Notes under the pieces: model-generated
What the model was told of the DNA's origin: nothing
Databases searched by the model: none
What the model saw: only the letters and a program-made list of their open reading frames with translations
Made by a program: the position numbers and the translations under genes
In this document: piece after piece, positions 26,711-34,675 of the stretch
How positions within the stretch are numbered: the stretch's first letter is position 1
How the letters are laid out: every line of letters starts with the position of its first letter
Assembly: GCF_007859735.1 (NCBI RefSeq)
Contig: NZ_SIHI01000001.1
Location: 2,716,884-2,780,883 of the forward strand
DNA: 64,000 bases
Origin: Thalassoglobus neptunius
Lineage (GTDB): Bacteria; Planctomycetota; Planctomycetia; Planctomycetales; Planctomycetaceae
Direction: 5' to 3'

Positions 26711-27247
26711 TCACTCGGCTACTTGTAGGAACTTTTGCATCATGCAGAATTGCTCTTTGAGCTTCGGCCCCAACTGTTCGGTGCTATCCAACTCTGCATA
26801 CACCAGGAATGTCTCTTCAATCATTTCTCGGCAAAGTTCAAATGCCTCAAGTTCATTGTCTCCAGTCACTGTGACACCAATGTCAAACGCCGTGGCAAGA
26901 TAGTCATCTCCATTGAAGGTGATGACCACAGGGATTGACTTCTTGAGTGACACATCGCAACAGCTTGTTGCTGTCATTTGCAATTCAATGTTCTTGAATC
27001 GCGACTTAAAAGCAATTAACTCGCTTTCGATGCGAGAAAGTTTCCGTTGCAGTGCCGTCAAATTTGAGTGTTCAGGAACTCCCGAGAACTCAGGGGGCAC
27101 CAATTCTTCGTATCTGGCAGAAACTTTTTCAGATCCCGGCCATCCGGAAAACCATGTCAGGACGCAAGCCGACACATCCTCTTCTACGGTCTTCCATCCT
27201 AAATCCTTCCGGGATGTACGCAGATTCCTTACCCGATTTTCGCTCAT
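26711..27247 (-). CDS. Protein with C-terminal HicB-like domain (antitoxin candidate)
   Basis: 178 residues. Residues 1-75 are unassigned. A short coiled coil follows (LQRKLSRIESELIAFKSRFKNI). The C-terminus, IPVVITFNGDDYLATAFDIG followed by VTVTGDNELEAFELCREMIE, matches the HicB partial-RNase-H fold pattern. HicB normally neutralises HicA. The start overlaps the upstream gene by four bases, and the HicA-like gene follows directly. Confidence 0.58.
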   Translation of the reverse strand: MSENRVRNLRTSRKDLGWKTVEEDVSACVLTWFSGWPGSEKVSARYEELVPPEFSGVPEHSNLTALQRKLSRIESELIAFKSRFKNIELQMTATSCCDVSLKKSIPVVITFNGDDYLATAFDIGVTVTGDNELEAFELCREMIEETFLVYAELDSTEQLGPKLKEQFCMMQKFLQVAE

Positions 27248-27852
27248 CGTGCACCCTCACAGATTTTATAAAAGCCGCCCTCCAGGAATTCACAAGCTTC
27301 AACAAGCATTTCTTCCGAGACGGTGATTTCAGTTTGCCCTATTAACTTGACAAAAATGTGATTAGGCGACTCTCGTCCCCAACTGATTGATTGGTACTCG
27401 TCGTGATTGACAAGGAATGCCCCATCAGTCGGCAGGACGGGGGTTTCCTCCCACAAACTCGCCTCTGTCTTCGATTTCAACCACCCATCAGGTAGGTCGT
27501 CGAATTCGACTTGAAACGTCCCGACACACAACGCCTTGGTCCGATCACTGTAGCCCATGATGTGAGCAGCGATCTCTTTTGCCGACACGAACCGATTTCC
27601 ATGTAACTCAGGATATTCGTCACCGAACCATTCGAATGTTGCCGCTTCCAGATGGAGTCGCACGCTTTCCGATTCCTCGTGCGTCATAATGCGGACGTAC
27701 TGATCTCGATTCGTCACGTCCTCGTACACCGTTTCAACGAGATCCAAGTTCACCTCGTCGTCCACAATGAACCCAGCGCACACAGATGCTTGGGACATTG
27801 AGTATGATTTCAGTGATGGGATTACGATGGACACGGAACTCTCAGTATTCAA
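27244..27852 (-). CDS. Unknown acidic protein, first gene of a HicAB-like operon
   Basis: 202 residues from a TTG at 27852, or 184 from an ATG at 27798 (MSQASVCAGF). It is acidic, with segments such as DEVNLDLVETVYEDVTNRDQ and HLEAATFEWFGDEYPELHG and no recognised domain. It is translationally coupled to the HicB-like gene. A TTGACA promoter lies just upstream, so the three genes form a stand-alone operon inserted in the neck/tail region. Confidence 0.6.
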   Translation of the reverse strand: MNTESSVSIVIPSLKSYSMSQASVCAGFIVDDEVNLDLVETVYEDVTNRDQYVRIMTHEESESVRLHLEAATFEWFGDEYPELHGNRFVSAKEIAAHIMGYSDRTKALCVGTFQVEFDDLPDGWLKSKTEASLWEETPVLPTDGAFLVNHDEYQSISWGRESPNHIFVKLIGQTEITVSEEMLVEACEFLEGGFYKICEGAR

Positions 27853-27872
27853 TAAGTAAACTTGTCAAGGTT

Positions 27873-27901
27873 AATTCTTGCAAGTCTCAAGCTCTTGTCA
27901 A
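27873..27901 (-). promoter_or_regulatory. Promoter of the three-gene HicAB-like operon
   Basis: -35 TTGACA (27896-27901), 17-base spacer, -10-like AGAATT (27873-27878). A second TTGACAAG direct repeat at 27861-27868 could be an operator. The rest of the space up to 28119 shows no supportable gene. Confidence 0.45.
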
Positions 27902-28119
27902 CAAACCGGTTACGGCACAGGTGGCCCTGCTGGAGCACTGCAAGTTGTTTCCCAGACTACTTTTATCGACTATCGTACTGCCAGTCTGCACAAAAAGGGC
28001 ATTCGAATCAATGCTGATCGCATAGGACACAAATTGGGTTGCGCGGTTCCACTACCTCGGAGCTTTTTTGGAGAAAACTGATGGGAAAGCGGTGAACAAA
28101 CAACGCCGATTCAGTTCCG

Positions 28120-28728
28120 TCACTTCGGAGAGTCCGGATAGTTGAACCGCTCTCTGTCCCTGACAGTGCGAACTCGAATGAACTCCTCTGCTTCTGGAGT
28201 CCAGACGACGGGAGAACTGTCCGCTCCGTTGACCCTCGGACGTTCCACCTGAATCTGAAGGATCTCCTGAACTCGATCCCAGTCAAATCTCTCAAAGAGT
28301 AGTGCCTCGACTCCGATGTCGTTTCCGTCCCGATCGCAGCACCAGTGATGCCAGAAGCCGCCCCCAACTTGCAGAAACGCGTAGTGATCGACCACGAACT
28401 CAGAGAATTCCATCTGTCTCCACTGCGCAATCTTCGGATGATTCATGTCGTGTGACAGCCCCCGAAAATGGTGATAACTCGACTCGCAGATTCTCCACGG
28501 GTTTCGCATCACAGCGAATCGAATGATCTGGTCCCAGTCTGGCACTCGCTTCCGGATCATCAACGCCCGTGAGTGTCTCCAGAGTTTGAACTTCCTCTGA
28601 AAGCCGTCTCCCAAGAGCATGTCCGGTCCAGACTCGCCCATCGACTGATCCATCACTGCCCGGCAAATGGAGATTCCCGAAGTTCTTGGGATGTGAATGA
28701 AACAGTATCTGCCTTTGGCATAGATCAT
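28120..28728 (-). CDS. Sulfotransferase-family protein
   Basis: 202 residues. The N-terminal FIHIPRTSGISICRAV is the 5'-phosphosulfate-binding loop of sulfotransferases (usual form HIPKTAGTS), and FAVMRNPWRICESSYHHF matches the 3'-phosphate-binding Arg/Ser motif. Such enzymes move sulfate from PAPS to sugars or proteins. A GGAGG site precedes the ATG at 28728. It lies between virion genes and an accessory operon. The Lys-to-Arg change in the loop is unusual. The substrate is unknown. Confidence 0.75.
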   Translation of the reverse strand: MIYAKGRYCFIHIPRTSGISICRAVMDQSMGESGPDMLLGDGFQRKFKLWRHSRALMIRKRVPDWDQIIRFAVMRNPWRICESSYHHFRGLSHDMNHPKIAQWRQMEFSEFVVDHYAFLQVGGGFWHHWCCDRDGNDIGVEALLFERFDWDRVQEILQIQVERPRVNGADSSPVVWTPEAEEFIRVRTVRDRERFNYPDSPK

Positions 28729-28756
28729 CGCTGAACCTCCGCGTCGTGTTCGTGAA

Positions 28757-29797
28757 TCACGCTCCCGACTGTTGATAGACTGTTGCGTTCGTCGGGCAGA
28801 CCACAACCCGACCTGAAACCTTGTGAATCTGGCTCGCTTGAAGCGGATCAGACTCGACGAACAGCGGCTCAATATCCACGCCCGGTGTCTGTCGAACGAT
28901 CTGCTCAATCAGCCTCTGAAAGACGCCAGCTTTCCAGCCTCCGACGTCAACCCTCTCTCGCGATTCATCAATGCTTCTCGGTCGCATCGTCAGCGAAGCG
29001 ACCTGCACTCCCCATTTCTGGAACCAATCCAGAGTCGCTTCTCTCCAGCGTTCTTCTCGCCATGTCACAAAGTGAACCGGACTCTTGCGGATCAGATATC
29101 TCGGCGGTCGACTCGCAAGTAGTTCCCCGTACAGCACTGGATCGTTCCAGCTCCCTTCCGGAAAGTCCGGACAGAGAATCCCGTCAATATCGAACACCAT
29201 GCGAGGTAGGAATGTGGAATTAAACAGATTCCACTCCAGCAAATGCGGATGCGGCAGAAGCTCCGAATAAAAGTCCAAGTGATCTGCCCCACCCGGACTC
29301 GCATAAATCGCAGAGTAGAGCGTCCTCTCGTCTCCGAGAATCGTCTTGGTTGTCTCGATCGACCTCCCCGTCATCACAGTGTCGTCAACAACCAATCGCA
29401 CACCACTGCCCGCCTCTGAAGCTCCCATGAGACGCCAGCCATGCCCAGCGTCTGAAAGATCCTTGGCGTTCTGCCTCAACACTTTCAGGGGAAGATGCAG
29501 CATCTGAGCAATCATTGCTGCTGGAGTCAGTCCCGATCTGGCAACCCCAATGATCTCTGTGACATCGGGAGGCAACTTTTCGATCAGCTTCAATGTGTTG
29601 CGGGACAAGTCTTCAACCGTCACGAACTTGAGCGGTTGACTGATCGATTCAAAAGCCGCCCATCGCGGTCTACAACGCCTCTGCGGTGGAGTCTCGTTTC
29701 GACTCTTCACCGTGGTTCGACACCGACGACAATAGAACTCATCGGCAAGACTCGACTTCTCTTCCCAGTCACAGAACTGCACGAAACTTTCCGACAT
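28757..29797 (-). CDS. Phosphoribosyltransferase-HAD fusion protein
   Basis: 346 residues. An N-terminal CxxC (residues 23-26) is followed by a type I phosphoribosyltransferase domain with PRPP loop LVVDDTVMTGRS (about 135-146). The second half starts with the HAD motif VFDIDGILCPDF (about 201-212) and includes a possible motif II region (HFVTWREER). PRTases join bases to PRPP; HAD domains are usually phosphatases. The pairing suggests nucleotide salvage or modification. The ATG at 29797 was chosen because the PRTase lacks anything recognisable upstream. Confidence 0.75.
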   Translation of the reverse strand: MSESFVQFCDWEEKSSLADEFYCRRCRTTVKSRNETPPQRRCRPRWAAFESISQPLKFVTVEDLSRNTLKLIEKLPPDVTEIIGVARSGLTPAAMIAQMLHLPLKVLRQNAKDLSDAGHGWRLMGASEAGSGVRLVVDDTVMTGRSIETTKTILGDERTLYSAIYASPGGADHLDFYSELLPHPHLLEWNLFNSTFLPRMVFDIDGILCPDFPEGSWNDPVLYGELLASRPPRYLIRKSPVHFVTWREERWREATLDWFQKWGVQVASLTMRPRSIDESRERVDVGGWKAGVFQRLIEQIVRQTPGVDIEPLFVESDPLQASQIHKVSGRVVVCPTNATVYQQSGA

Positions 29798-29861
29798 GAA
29801 TTTCCACCAAAGCCAGCAGTTGCAGCAGAAGATCAACAATGAGGGACTTGCTGATGTCGTG

Positions 29862-30221
29862 TTACCCCTGCTGCAACGTGCATGGGCAGGCGAAGTACAC
29901 CAGAGAAGATCCCCTCCGAACTTCTCCCACTTCACCACTAACCGTCCATGTTTCAGAACCGACCTGAATCGTGTCTCCAGACTTCGGTGAATTCCCATCC
30001 ACCAACGCGGCAGGCACTCGCCAGAAGTTCAACGGACTCTCTGTTGAGAATCCCCCGCCACTGGGACTGGTACGTCTCTGCGAGTCTCTGCGAATAATCA
30101 CTTCTTCGTATGTCGCAGCAACGTAAGCGTTCGAATCCGAGTCATAGACCGACTGAAGCACCACAGTGGCCTCTTCCTTCTGGTCCCAGTACAGGTATTC
30201 ATGCGAGTAATCGAGAGACAC
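29862..30221 (-). CDS. Putative head-closure/neck protein
   Basis: 119 residues from a GTG with TAGGAG upstream. Strand-rich, with a central flexible Ser/Gly loop (RRTSPSGGGFSTES) and a C-terminal SGDTIQVGSETWTVSG pattern resembling small head-closure proteins. The order after the major capsid genes supports this. No firm motif. Confidence 0.6.
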   Translation of the reverse strand: MSLDYSHEYLYWDQKEEATVVLQSVYDSDSNAYVAATYEEVIIRRDSQRRTSPSGGGFSTESPLNFWRVPAALVDGNSPKSGDTIQVGSETWTVSGEVGEVRRGSSLVYFACPCTLQQG

Positions 30222-30230
30222 GCGTCGCTC

Positions 30231-30512
30231 CTACGAAAAGACCTGTGTCTCGATCTCGAACGGTCCAATTGTCCCATCCAGGTTCTGCTCTGCCTGAATG
30301 GTCTCTTCGGCCTTTCTCAAGCGCTCATCAATGCGATCAAGCTCTTCGTAAAGACCCATTTTGTATTGATGGAACGCGATGGCTCCTTCCCCGGAAGCGT
30401 CTGGACCGGAACCAGGATTTGATCGACTCGCGTTGTTGTCGATCGCCCTCAGTTCGGTCGTGATTTCATCACGCCGAACCCGAAGATCCAAAACCCATTG
30501 TGGTGCCGCCAT
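30231..30512 (-). CDS. Small coiled-coil virion protein, unknown
   Basis: 93 residues, MAAPQWVLDLRVRRDEITTEL at the start and a helical middle (YKMGLYEELDRIDERLRKAEETI). A GGGAG site precedes the ATG. It lies between the capsid and neck genes, so a connector role is likely. The family was not recognised. Confidence 0.65.
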   Translation of the reverse strand: MAAPQWVLDLRVRRDEITTELRAIDNNASRSNPGSGPDASGEGAIAFHQYKMGLYEELDRIDERLRKAEETIQAEQNLDGTIGPFEIETQVFS

Positions 30513-30570
30513 TGATCAACTCCCGGAGAATTCGAGCAACTACAAAATCCGTCAGACCGCTCGCAGCAAA

Positions 30571-31251
30571 CTAGGCTGGAACTTCTTCCACCACACCCAG
30601 AGACATGAACCGAGACGCAGCGGCCATACTCGGTGGACACTTCGCACTGGCCACGATCTCGGAAATCGCTTCCGCTTCATCGAAGCCGTATGCGAGATAC
30701 TCGCCCGGAGTGATGCGCGAACCGTTTCCGTATACTTTGATCCGGAACAGTTTCTTGTTGCTGACGGTCGTCCCGTACTTCGCATCGGTTTGAACGACTG
30801 TTTCCGGAGATCCCAGAATCTCACCAGTCACTTCAAACATCTTCTTCCGCTCAGCCGCTTCGCGTTCCGCTTGCTTCGGATTGATCCGTGGATCAGCTTC
30901 CGTCACTTCAGGACGATTCGCCTGCTGAACGGCACGCTTCTCTTCTTCAGCAGAAGCCAGCTTGCCTTGAAGTTCAGCATTCGCCTTTTCGAGCTCCGCC
31001 AACTTCTGAGCCATTGGGTCAGATTGTGGAGCTTCAGGAGTTTTCGGCTCCGCGTCACCGCTCGAATCGCTGGAGACGGGTTCTGCCGAGTCTGCTTTGA
31101 CGCCCGGAGTCTTCACGTTGAACTTGGCGTCCAAGGCTGCAATGTTTTTCAGATTGTGGTTGGGATGAACGGAGTCCCCCAATTCCACAATCGCCGCCTT
31201 CACTGCTTCGACGTCCAAATTGTGCTGTTCTGCATATTCAGGAAATTTCAT
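30571..31251 (-). CDS. Unknown virion-region protein with helical linker
   Basis: 226 residues. An N-terminal 50-residue domain (FPEYAEQHNLDVEAVKAAI) is followed by an acidic Pro/Ser linker, a coiled coil (MAQKLAELEKANAELQGKL) and a C-terminal domain (KLFRIKVYGNGSRITPGEY). A terminator separates it from the capsid gene. It may be a head-associated or tail-joining protein. No assignment. Confidence 0.65.
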   Translation of the reverse strand: MKFPEYAEQHNLDVEAVKAAIVELGDSVHPNHNLKNIAALDAKFNVKTPGVKADSAEPVSSDSSGDAEPKTPEAPQSDPMAQKLAELEKANAELQGKLASAEEEKRAVQQANRPEVTEADPRINPKQAEREAAERKKMFEVTGEILGSPETVVQTDAKYGTTVSNKKLFRIKVYGNGSRITPGEYLAYGFDEAEAISEIVASAKCPPSMAAASRFMSLGVVEEVPA

Positions 31252-31281
31252 CACTCACCACTCCCCAAGAAAGGGTCCAAG

Positions 31282-31314
31282 AAAAACAGACGGGGCAGTC
31301 ACACCACCCCGTCT
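31282..31314 (-). terminator. Terminator after the major capsid gene
   Basis: AGACGGGG (31288-31295) pairs with CCCCGTCT (31307-31314), followed on the minus strand by GTTTTTC. It lies just downstream of the capsid stop and would favour high capsid expression relative to later genes. Confidence 0.85.
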
Positions 31315-31356
31315 GATCAATCGCTCTCAAAATCCGCATCAGACGGTGACTCAGGA

Positions 31357-32532
31357 TTACTGAGTATTTTTCACCATGCGTCGTTTCTCGGTGACACCGA
31401 CCACACCACGCTCCGAATACTTCCAGAGACCAACGATGTCTAGTCGGAACAGATCCGGACCTGGAGGTGACTCCTCACCGGAAATCGGCCAGTGTTCGAC
31501 GTACACGAACGAGTTCTTCGGATCACCGATCAGCCAAGTGCTGTCACTCGATGTACGCTGTTTGATCAACGGGCTGCTCAAGACGCTGTAGTCATCCAGC
31601 GTTGAAGCTGAGCGAGTCGTTGTCCGGGCCGTATCACCAGAGTGAGTCCCGCTCGCTTCCTCGATGTGAGTCGAACTCAGGATGTAGCGAGCCGTGTGTT
31701 TGAGAGCCGTAGGAACGACAATCGTGTTCGGCATCACGTCGATCAGTTCACCGGTGTCAGGGTCAGTCATGGATGCAAACAGAAGTTCTGCTGCTTCCAC
31801 AGACCGCCAGTCCTGCAAAGCATTCGACGTCTTGGTGTTCACCACACCCGAAGAAGTGTAGGTGTTCTCTGCAAGATCGTTCCGCTTGTACGTGTTGGTA
31901 ATCCCGAACACCGCATCGATGATGCGCTTCTCTTTGTTCAAGCGAAGTGACTGCGTGAAGTTGCTGGCGCGAGTCAAGACTTCGCCCAGACGATCCAGGA
32001 ACACCAGTTCCTTGGTCAGTGCCAACTCGAAACCACGCTTCTCTGGACGAGGCAGCTTGACTTCGTAGTCAGTCATTCCAGCAGATGGATACTCTCCATG
32101 TTCCGGAACGATCTCAGCCACATCACCAACGTCCGAAACACCGGGGATCACTTCTTCCTGAAGGTTACTTGGAAGATTCGTCACAAGCTGATCGCCAATG
32201 AACGCAGGGTTGTTCCACTGCTCCATGACGTGGTTGTAAATCATCGAACCCGTGATACGGGTAAACGACGACAACCCCACAGCGTGTGGGCCTTCCAACA
32301 AGGGCATGCCATATTGCATCCCACCCTTCTGGAAAGGATTGAACGACTCCAGAAGCTCTCGGCCATCTGGAACGATCGCTTCGAACAGGTGATTGACCTG
32401 AATCGACCGAGGATTCAGATCCTTAGACTTGGCAAGCGCATCGACGGTGTCGTTGAACTTGTCTATGCGGTTTTCCCGGAGTGCTTGCCTGTGCAGGTTT
32501 CGCAAGTCACGGGCCAACGTGAAGCTCTTCAT
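31357..32532 (-). CDS. Major capsid protein, HK97-fold type
   Basis: 391 residues. The layout follows Mu gpT/HK97-like major head proteins: an N-terminal helical arm, the stretch EVEIVPEHGEYP-like E-loop region (VAEIVPEHGEYPSAGMTDYE), the SLRLNKEKRIIDAVFGITNTY helix and the P-domain segment MPNTIVVPTALKHTARYILS. It has a GGAGAG site before the ATG, follows the decoration-type protein, and is closed by its own terminator. It forms the icosahedral shell. Confidence 0.85.
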   Translation of the reverse strand: MKSFTLARDLRNLHRQALRENRIDKFNDTVDALAKSKDLNPRSIQVNHLFEAIVPDGRELLESFNPFQKGGMQYGMPLLEGPHAVGLSSFTRITGSMIYNHVMEQWNNPAFIGDQLVTNLPSNLQEEVIPGVSDVGDVAEIVPEHGEYPSAGMTDYEVKLPRPEKRGFELALTKELVFLDRLGEVLTRASNFTQSLRLNKEKRIIDAVFGITNTYKRNDLAENTYTSSGVVNTKTSNALQDWRSVEAAELLFASMTDPDTGELIDVMPNTIVVPTALKHTARYILSSTHIEEASGTHSGDTARTTTRSASTLDDYSVLSSPLIKQRTSSDSTWLIGDPKNSFVYVEHWPISGEESPPGPDLFRLDIVGLWKYSERGVVGVTEKRRMVKNTQ

Positions 32533-32575
32533 GTTACTCTCCTATCGCCATCGGCTGACGAATTGCCTGAATCAC

Positions 32576-32597
32576 AAAATGCGGTCTCCGGGCCGCA
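32576..32597 (-). terminator. Weak terminator before the capsid gene
   Basis: A TGCGG/CCGCA stem (32580-32584 with 32593-32597) and eight-base loop, followed on the minus strand by TTTTG. The short stem suggests a partial stop or processing hairpin. Confidence 0.4.
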
Positions 32598-32632
32598 ACA
32601 CCGTTTCTCAGATCGGCCGAAGCCGATCGCTA

Positions 32633-33343
32633 CTACCGCTTCTGGGCACCCTGTTGCCAAAAGGCGTACAAAGTTTGAATGTTCGTTGACCCTGCTTTGT
32701 GGTACAGAGTTGGCTGCATTTCCGTGGCGCTCGCGATGTCCACGTTGAAGTGCTTGCACACCACAACACCATTGATCGTGTAAGCCACGTCGAAGTACGC
32801 ACCACGCGAGAATCCGTGAATGCCCAGAACCACCTTGTTAGCTCCATTCGCAGTCTGCACCGCTCCGGCAAGGTTGTTCTTGTTGGATTCAATCAGAGCA
32901 TCACTCTGTCGAACACCAGCAGCGCCGCGAGAAGTAACCACGGTCCAGTAGCTCTGATCCTTGTACTTCACGAACAAACATCCATCGATGTTGCCTGCAC
33001 GCAATGCGGCGCCACCATCTGCAATCAGACCAGCGGCGTTGCCGTCCACAAGTCCAATCGCCAAGGCGTCGTCATTGCTGTTCGCATCTGTGAAGGAAAT
33101 GCACGATTCAAACAGAAACGGCTTTCCATCGACGAACTTGAACAATTCAGGTTTGAGGGCCAAGAATGCTGGATCGTTGTCCGTGGCAGCAGTCGCAATG
33201 CTCACACCACCATCAGCAGAATCTGGTGCGGCAACCGTCCCGTCTGTGTCATAGTGGTCCGCGTTGAACTTAGAGAAATCTTCCTCGTACAACTTCGTCA
33301 GTCGCCGGGCAGTGAATGAGTCCGGCAGTGTCAATCCTTCCAT
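32633..33343 (-). CDS. Putative capsid decoration/head protein
   Basis: 236 residues, beginning MEGLTLPDSFTARRLTKLYE. Residues 60-220 are strand-rich with Asp/Asn/Gly turns (FTDANSNDDALAIGLVDGNA; VVLGIHGFSRGAYFDVAYTI), like a lectin or jelly-roll domain. Position between scaffold/protease and major capsid is the usual slot for a decoration protein. Good ribosome-binding site (AGGGAGA). Confidence 0.68.
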   Translation of the reverse strand: MEGLTLPDSFTARRLTKLYEEDFSKFNADHYDTDGTVAAPDSADGGVSIATAATDNDPAFLALKPELFKFVDGKPFLFESCISFTDANSNDDALAIGLVDGNAAGLIADGGAALRAGNIDGCLFVKYKDQSYWTVVTSRGAAGVRQSDALIESNKNNLAGAVQTANGANKVVLGIHGFSRGAYFDVAYTINGVVVCKHFNVDIASATEMQPTLYHKAGSTNIQTLYAFWQQGAQKR

Positions 33344-33415
33344 CAGTGAATCTCCCTTATTTGTGATGCAACTCAGGTCACAGGTTGTGATGCCATCTCT
33401 CAGAAGAGACTCACA

Positions 33416-34675
33416 TCAGGACTTAACGCTCTCCAACAGCCGCTTGGCCATTGCATCCACGCCATACTCGTTCGAATCCGAGGCACCAGAACTTCGCGGT
33501 GCAATGAACACGCTGCTTTCCTGCGACTCTCGGAGTTGCTGGATATACGCATCGCGAGCTTTGTCTCCGAGTCCTTTCGCGATCTCCAGAGTCGCTTCGG
33601 TGACTTTGACACCTGCATCGCGAAGCTCTTGTTCAATCACCGACAGACGTTTCTTTTCTTTGTCTGCGTTCAAGAACTGCGAGACCTGCTCTTGTAGATT
33701 CTTCTGACTCGCAACCACTGGAGCGATCATCTTTGCAACCGCTTCTGTCATCTTCGTCAGTTCATCCGTGCCCTGCTCTTCCGGCAATTTCTCAGGCTCT
33801 GGACTGGCTTCTTCAGCAGCGGGATCGATGATCTCCTCTTCAGTCGCTGGAGTCGCCCCCTGCAACTTTCCGAGCATCTCCAGAATCGCGTTGATCTTGG
33901 AGTCAGGGTCCATCTCACCATTGCCAAGGATTGCTTGAAGCATGGCCAGCAACGAACTATCCATCTCCATGACGGGAGTTGCTTCGTCGGCAACTTCCAT
34001 TTCCATTTCGAGAACGTCTTCGTCCCCGTCTGCCATCTCCTGCAATCGCTTTCGACCGGGAGTGCTCTTGGGAGCCTTCTGAATCGCTTCGCGGATCGTC
34101 AGTTTCCTCATCTTGCGTTGCTCCTTTTTCTCTGGAGTCTCAACACTCTCAAAAAGGGACTTGTTCGTTGCAGGATTGGCGACCAAGTCCACCGACTTGA
34201 CTTCGTACAATTCCACAACGTCCATCCCACCATCGGACCTCATCTCGACGAGACCATCTGCGTCGTGAGAAAACCCGCCTTTGTGCGGAAACCGCTCCGC
34301 AGTCTCGAAAACCAAGTCAGCAAATGGGTGCGACTTGATCACTTGAAATTCCTTGGCGTAGACCGCCTCGTCTTTTTCGTAGATTCCAGTCAGCACACCG
34401 ATGTCATCCACGAACGGACGATTGAGTTCCCCCGGCTTGTGATCAAACCGAACCGAGCAACCTTCATAGAGTTGCACCGCCTGTTTACGAGCGTTTTCCG
34501 TGTACGTGCGATTGTTCTTGCTTTCCTTGCCAAGAATCTTCACGTGTCGAATCACTCCGGCTTCACGATCCACCTTGTCACTGGTCAAACCCGAAACTGA
34601 CTCCAGAAAGCTGGTGCGTTTCGCATCCATCACGTCCGTAGATTCGAACAGTCGCATCTGCACTCGCTGTGTCAT
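33416..34675 (-). CDS. Prohead protease fused to scaffold
   Basis: 419 residues. The N-terminal 160 residues resemble a capsid maturation serine protease: VRFDHKPGELNRPFVDDIG contains the likely catalytic His, and FPHKGGFSHDADG and VKSVDLVANPATNKSLFE are typical. The rest is acidic and coiled coil, a scaffold (DKEKKRLSVIEQELRDAGVK). Such fusions direct assembly and then digest the scaffold. The ATG overlaps the portal stop by four bases. Confidence 0.85.
   Translation of the reverse strand: MTQRVQMRLFESTDVMDAKRTSFLESVSGLTSDKVDREAGVIRHVKILGKESKNNRTYTENARKQAVQLYEGCSVRFDHKPGELNRPFVDDIGVLTGIYEKDEAVYAKEFQVIKSHPFADLVFETAERFPHKGGFSHDADGLVEMRSDGGMDVVELYEVKSVDLVANPATNKSLFESVETPEKKEQRKMRKLTIREAIQKAPKSTPGRKRLQEMADGDEDVLEMEMEVADEATPVMEMDSSLLAMLQAILGNGEMDPDSKINAILEMLGKLQGATPATEEEIIDPAAEEASPEPEKLPEEQGTDELTKMTEAVAKMIAPVVASQKNLQEQVSQFLNADKEKKRLSVIEQELRDAGVKVTEATLEIAKGLGDKARDAYIQQLRESQESSVFIAPRSSGASDSNEYGVDAMAKRLLESVKS

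Noticed and set aside
27878-28081. 67-codon plus-strand frame in the gap between the HicAB-like operon and the sulfotransferase
   Set aside because: No ribosome-binding site or domain. It overlaps the predicted promoter. Left unannotated.
18460-29680. Identical heptapeptide PRWAAFE in two genes (about 18460-18490 and 29645-29675)
   Set aside because: The DNA match is only about 20 bases with mismatches and the surrounding proteins are unrelated; probably chance.
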